A DNA stretch of 64,000 nucleotides from Anisakis pegreffii (taxonomy: Eukaryota > Nematoda > Chromadorea > Rhabditida > Anisakidae), in NCBI GenBank assembly GCA_035041965.1, contig JAPYMA010000673.1:62001-126000 (forward strand). Reading direction: 5' to 3'. Shown piece by piece: positions 58,601-64,000 of this stretch. Within the stretch, counting starts at the first letter, position 1. The number at the start of each line of letters is the position of its first letter. The notes under the pieces are model-generated. The model saw nothing but the letters and a program-made list of their open reading frames with translations, ran no database searches and was not told where the DNA came from. The translations under genes and the position numbers were made by a program.

Positions 58601-61600
58601 ATGGCTTTTGAGTGATAATCATTAGATTGGAATGGAATGTGTGATTATATTGTCGTTTTTTTGATGGTGCTCGAATCGATTGAAGGTTCAGTTGTAAAAA
58701 TTATCAGTTATGTTTGGTGATCAATTAATCGCGTGGCACGAGATTGATTATGAATTGAATGAGTTTAGAGTTCGGTAATATCGCATATGATGTCGGTATT
58801 CACGTTTATGGGTGCGGGACTGTTGAAGAAGGATAATGATTTAACACTCGAAATAATTGAACAGACACTGAACGCATTGTTTGGTGCGATTATGGACGAA
58901 AAGGTTATTTATCTCTTCGTATTGCAATATTCGAATACAGATGTTTTCGTTGATTCTTGTGAGATGTACAAATCTATTGTGTAGACAAGATCGTTGTAAT
59001 TTACGCAGTGATTAAGAGTCGTTCGCAGTTAAGCAGTGCATTGGATAATTTAATCATGCTCGCAACTGAATAGTGGTGGAATGCGCTGAGATTTTTTAAT
59101 GAAATGAAATTCTCTGAATTGATTCTGAGATGATGTCGAAGAATCGAGAATGTTGTTTCAGGGTGAAGCACTGCTGACACGTCTGGTGAGTGTGTCTCGC
59201 ATTTTGTCCGCCTCAATGCTCGATATGCCCGCTCATCGCCGACTCTCAGTGGTCACTTCGATTGCAACAGCGATTCATTCACAGCATTTGCCAATTATTT
59301 GTGCAGTGCTCTTCGAACATTACTGTATCACATGGCAGAGAAATGACTCAAACAAAGGTTCGCGTTGTGGTTCATTTCATTCCAATCGTTATTCGTATAG
59401 ACATTATTATTGCTGTTGTTGTTATTGTTGCTGTTGTTTTCAAACTTGTAGCGTTGATAAGAGATTACTTTTCGTGATAAAAAGATTAGAAAGATTTTCA
59501 AGAGATTAATCTTCAGATTTTTTTCATTGTTTTCATGAGATTATCAAGAGATTGAATTAATTTTCGTCAATTTTTTGATGTGTTTGTTATCTGTCGTGTG
59601 CCTTTTGAAGAAGCAAAATTGAAATGTTTTGTAGTGTGATTATTTTCGTAATTGCTCATAATATTGCTCCATTGCACTTGATCTTATTTGAAATCGATTC
59701 ATATGGCTTATTCAGGTCGACCAACAATAGAGATTTTCGAAGAGTTAGCAACTGAAATGGCGTCGTTATTTGATGGTGCAGAGCAGTTGTCGTGTGCGGT
59801 TGATTTACTGGAATATATCGTGGAATTGGGCGGTGATTCTAGCGAATTGAGTGGCAATTCGACTGGACTGAATACGAGTTCGAGTGCACAGAAGAATAAA
59901 CGAGCCGCGTCGTCATCATCATCATCGACACCAATATTCAGTAATTTAGTATTCGATCGAAGCAAGCATTCCGTTCAGAAACTGAGACATTATCGTTTCA
60001 CGTTGATCGGATGGATTGCGAGATTACTCTCTTCGCAACAACTTCTCGATAAGGTACGTTCTTCGCTTTGCTTTCTTGTGTTTCAACTGTGGTTTGTAGA
60101 TATTTTGTTTTGCGAGGATTGAAATATTGATCAGGAATGAGTAGTGGAAGTTGTATTGTTGTATTTGATTTGAAATTGTGTAGTTGATTGACAAGAAATA
60201 TACACGAAACGTTGTATTTTTGGTTTGATATGGTATGTTAGAAAGATGAAAAAAAAGGATGTAATCTGATGTGTGATATTATTTGATGTAAAGTTTCATT
60301 TGGTGTTTACGTTCAGTATCCAAATGTTGAATGAAATGTTTAATTTAGATGTACGTGCGTGCTTTTACGAGTTACGTATGAGTACTGCGAATGTATGTCA
60401 TTGTATTTGATAATGTTTGGTTGATGGATAAATGAATGTCAATGAAATTCAGTTGAGTGAAATGACCGACGCGGAGATGTACGAGCGATTGTTGGTGATC
60501 GGGAAGAGGATGTTGATCAGTTCGGTGGAATTGGATACGATGGTGAGTCGAGAATGTGAACGATACGATAAACGTGATGGTTTGGAGACAACCAGTGAAA
60601 CTGCAGCCGCATCGTTATCGAATAATTACCGATATTGGATCGCGTTCGCGTCGAGAGCCGATATTCTCGCTGATAAGGTGATGAATAGTCCTGGAATTGA
60701 TTAACTCGCGTTTGATTTTTGATTCGTTTTTAGTTTAATTTAGAGATGTGATCGTTGCTTAATTGTATTACAACAAGGTTGGTTTAGTTGATTTGAAGAG
60801 TTGAATTGAGTTCTGAGTTTCAGTTGCGCAACATATTACCAGCAAATGTGAGTGCACGTTTGATAGCGAATATATTGGAAGATAGTGGTGAGGTGGAGAA
60901 TGAAAAGATACGTGATTGTGCGTTGCATTTGTTGAATGTGAAGTTGAATCTGGACGTATCATTCAACAGCACTCAAAATGGTATCAGCAGTGAGCATTTG
61001 AACGCATTCGCTCAACAGTTGAATCGTTGGATTAAACCGGTGGAAAGTAAGCATGAGGTAAGTAGGTTGTGGTCATTCGTATTACAGATTTGTTGTTGGT
61101 TTTGGTTTTGTTGACTCATATTTTGTTTTTGTTTTTTTTTTGAAGGAGCTCTCTTTTGATAGAAGATAGTGAATTGAAGAAGGAAATTTTTAATGGGGAA
61201 ACAATGAAGCTTTTTTGATGGTTTGTTTTGTAGATCTATGATGAAGTTGACGTTTTTTGTGAACTTTTTGCAGAGTAGTAACTTATTTGGAAGAGGAATA
61301 TTCGGATGGAAATAATTTATGTAATTAGGTTTTTGCTTGTAGGTTGTACTGTGTCAGAACGCAGCATTCTCGTTGAAGTTGATCGCAAAACGTATTCCAC
61401 CGAACGATAGCGCACCTGCTCTATCATCATCGATTGCGTTGTGTACGGAACTTGTGAGTGTAGTATTTTGTTGTTTTTACTTGAGCGTTGGTCAAATGTA
61501 TATTTGCAAATTGTAAATATTTTTGTGAGTAAATGAATTTGAATTAAAGATCAAAGAATATTGATGAGATTTCAGTTAGGGAATTGGCGTAGTTTCGATG

Positions 61601-64000
61601 AAGCGATGGTTGGTAGCATATTGCTGCTAGCAGGTGAACTGGTTCGGCGACAGTCAACCAGAAATACTCTTCAATATGTCAATAAATTATGTGCGATTTC
61701 GTTGGATATCTTAATGGAGCAATTGGATAGCAGCGCATCACAACAACAACAACAACACGTTGTATCTCCGTTGAAGTTATCGACTGATAAACCAAATGTC
61801 AGCAGCACTGAGCAATTATCGTCAATCACGAAACGAAAACGTATCGCACAACAGTCACTCAGTGGAAAACGCATTGGTACGAAGAAATCGCGTTGATTAC
61901 AGTCAATCTTCATTCCGAATTTATATTAGCAATAAGTTATTATCACGTAATTGAGTATGGATGATTATGTCAGTAGCAAATCGTAGCCTGTTAGAGCTCA
62001 GGCACGATAATATTGATGAAGTCAGTGCGCATATCATTTGATTTCGAGCAAAACCGTGTCTCAGCGCTTTCTGTGGCCTGGAAAAGTTTTGCTCTAAACC
62101 CGGTAGTATACGAATGTCGTTGAGGTTCTCACATCACGTTCACTTCTGCTGTTTATGGCATTGTTGTTGTTAGATTTAGCACACATTAGCTTTTTATTGT
62201 TTTATTGTTTGTGAGTTGTTTCGTTTAAGTTCATAATGTACTGAGTTTTTGTGTGAAATCGTTTCGGATTTGTTTTTCGGTTACGTTCAGGATTTGTTTA
62301 ATATTAGTTGATTTTATATGCAAATTTCAGGTGGTGACGTACTATTGCAATGTTCACTGACTGCCTTGCAACGTATTGTGGAGAATTTCGCTCATTTCAT
62401 TAGTGCACATTTAAAAGCGGTTCTCATCACTGTATCACGCACGATTGCGAGGCATATCACCAGCATTGCACAGGTTCGTTCGTGGCTAATTGTTTCACTG
62501 CATTATTCTCACTTGTATTTGATCATTCCATTTTTTCAGCCGTATTTTAGGTTAGCGAATGATTTTGAGTGGAATTTTTGTATGATTGTTGTGATATGTG
62601 TGTGCGATTGCTGATGCAATTTCAGATAGAGAATATTGGTAATAGTAATAACAGCGAAACGATCAGATTATCGAATGTTGAGTATCGTATCGGTCAAATT
62701 AAGAAGGCATTGAGCAAACTGGAAATACGTTTGCTGATTGAACCCTTCCAAGAGGCATCTCAGCAGTTAATCAACAATCCAGTATGTTTATTTTCAACTA
62801 TTTCAAAATTGAATTTCTAACGAAATATGGTGAAGTGAGGAGCGGCGAGTATTTATGTCTCTGTTTATGTGTTCATTAACAAATTCAGCTAATGTTCAGT
62901 GTAATTTGCTGTCGTTTAGGAGGCCGAAGTGGCTCTCTTTTCGATATTGTCGTTGTGTTTACACGCAAAATATCGTGATGAACTTCTGAAGTATTTGGCA
63001 CCAATTTGTGAGCAATACTTTATCGCGTTCAATTTACGCGTATTGAATCGATCTGTCGAGGTATTTTTTGGCAGTTTTTGCTTTTGCTGATCGATAGTGA
63101 GATGTTTCGTTGTTGTTGTTGTTATTGTTGCAAGTGTGGATTGCATTGTTTTGTTGCAATGCAAGTTGCATTTGCAATTCAATAGACTTCTCAAGCAAAG
63201 TGTTGTTGTATTATCGACGAAATTCTTTTGATGTCATTGTGCATCTTGTGCAAATTGTTGTTTTTGTGAAAATTTTTTATTTTTTGGTATTGAAATGTTG
63301 CAAGCTCAATTACTGATTTGTTTGTGATGGAAAAGATTTATTTCAGAAGTACGATAGAATAGTGGAATGTGAGAATATGTTAATCGATTATTGGATGCGT
63401 ATCATCGATTGTCTATCGGAGAACGAATGCCGTCCAATAGTTCAACGTTTCACGAAATGGGCCGAAGAAGCGATCCAAAAAGAATGTTCGGATATTAGTG
63501 CCCTTCATGTGATCACAGTGTTCAATCTCTTCAATAGGTTCGTTTCGTTGTTGAGTGTTGGGTTGAATTTTGTTGGTCGTCATTAGGAGTTTATTTTCAG
63601 ATGGTAGGGCAGATTTCATCAGTTGTATAATATTTTGATAGCAGTTGGAATTGTTTTATTTGGAGTTGTTTTGTTTTGTAGCGATTTTATTGTTGCATTC
63701 AAAGTTGATTGGTTAACGATGAATTTGGAATGCTTAAAATTTACTTGCGATACTTTCGTTTTTCGTGTTTGTCATTTGAGTTTTTAACTTTAAATTTGTT
63801 TGTTTAGATTCTACAATTCGTATAATGCATTAGCATTGCCGCATTTTGGTCGTATATTCGAGAAAATACCTGGTGTGTTGCAGCGTTGTAATGCTCGTCT
63901 TACGGGTCAGTTTCGATTTTTGTGTGGATTCGAAATTAAAGCATGAAGTGATCAGTAATCTCGATGAATACCACTCTTGAATTGCTATAGAATGGAAGAT
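52685..64000 (+). CDS. toe-1: HEATR1 / UTP10 U3 snoRNP protein (TOE-1-like), 3' partial
   Basis: Nucleolar HEAT-repeat scaffold of the t-UTP/SSU processome for 18S rRNA. Exons: 52685-52823, 53063-53289, 53452-53685, 53848-53993, 54156-54353, 54700-54854, 55312-55501, 55789-55888, 56187-56327, 56751-56870, 57185-57319, 57481-57719, 58079-58176, 58418-58545, 58769-58903, 59162-59357, 59716-60053, 60453-60677, 60824-61057, 61343-61453, 61576-61876, 62331-62473, 62626-62781, 62920-63060, 63347-63537 and 63808-63905; a 27th may begin at 63991. Phases agree through 1506 codons. The start MTSLQRQLEALRTP matches HEATR1. Further matches: DSIIAKILPFLATSLKS, SHMMSVFTFMGAGLLK, DMPAHRRLSVVTSI, VQKLRHYRF, LTALQRIVENFAHFIS, and a BP28-like C-terminal region (RVLNRSVE, VQRFTKWAEE). 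It is much shorter in the middle than human HEATR1. Exons 8-11 (55789-57319) are the least certain; a basic KRRRSS segment lies in exon 9. It continues past the window. Confidence 0.9.
54897..55065. repeat. Long imperfect inverted repeat in toe-1 intron 6
   Basis: The left arm (54897-54943: ATAATCACAGTGAAATATG, then CGATGGATTATGTTTGGACTT) matches the reverse complement of the right arm (about 55017-55063: ATAATCAAAGTGAAATATGG, then TGATGGATCGCATCTGGGCTT). An inner pair CGAACCA/TGGTTCTTCG continues toward the centre near 54997. No ORF; MITE-like. Confidence 0.65.
61992..62110. repeat. Dispersed repeat copy B with internal inverted repeat, toe-1 intron 21
   Basis: Shares CATTTGATTTCGAGCAAAA (62035-62053) and flanking similarity with 37424-37477. 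Within it, GAGCAAAAC (62046-62054) is inverted as GTTTTGCTC about 35 bp downstream. Confidence 0.6.

Overview
The window reads as nuclear DNA of a nematode. It is AT-rich, its genes are split by GT-AG introns (many acceptors read TTTCAG), several genes have a candidate spliced-leader acceptor just before the start ATG, and all recognisable products have nematode counterparts: a serpentine chemoreceptor, an EGO-2/HD-PTP-like BRO1 protein, a small secreted nematode-type protein, a CHK-like kinase (DUF1679 type), AGXT2 and TOE-1/HEATR1. A clade III (ascarid/spirurid) worm is plausible but cannot be fixed from sequence alone. I assembled six gene models exon by exon. In each, the splice phases add up to one continuous reading frame.

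Layout: 1-11738 holds no gene I can support, only short repeats and two palindromes/hairpins. 11739-15080 (+) is a five-exon seven-transmembrane receptor. 15081-17254 is intergenic. 17255-26089 (+) is a 22-exon BRO1/V-domain protein orthologous to HD-PTP (C. elegans ego-2). It lacks the tyrosine phosphatase domain but keeps the family's last C-terminal motif. 26090-32407 is intergenic with a few repeats. 32408-33355 (+) is a small three-exon secreted protein. 33356-43967 is repeat-rich (AAT microsatellites, a 23-bp minisatellite, hairpins) and has one isolated ORF ending in a CaaX-like box at 42552-42800. 43968-47842 (-) is an eight-exon CHK-like kinase. 48241-50720 (-) is a seven-exon AGXT2 alanine-glyoxylate aminotransferase. 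These two lie head to tail about 400 bp apart, a possible operon. 50721-52684 separates AGXT2 from the divergent TOE-1/HEATR1 gene, which starts at 52685 (+) and runs off the right end after at least 26 exons.

The genes do not form one pathway. They cover endosomal sorting (HD-PTP), rRNA processing in the nucleolus (HEATR1), mitochondrial amino-acid/glyoxylate metabolism (AGXT2), small-molecule phosphorylation (CHK-like), chemosensation (receptor) and secretion. The most notable observations are the PTP-less HD-PTP, a fold-back element built of ~16-bp units starting GCCTAA, a relic duplicated exon plus a duplicated 5' splice site in the kinase gene, and a hairpin element in a HEATR1 intron. 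I found no CRISPR array, rRNA, tRNA or intact transposon.
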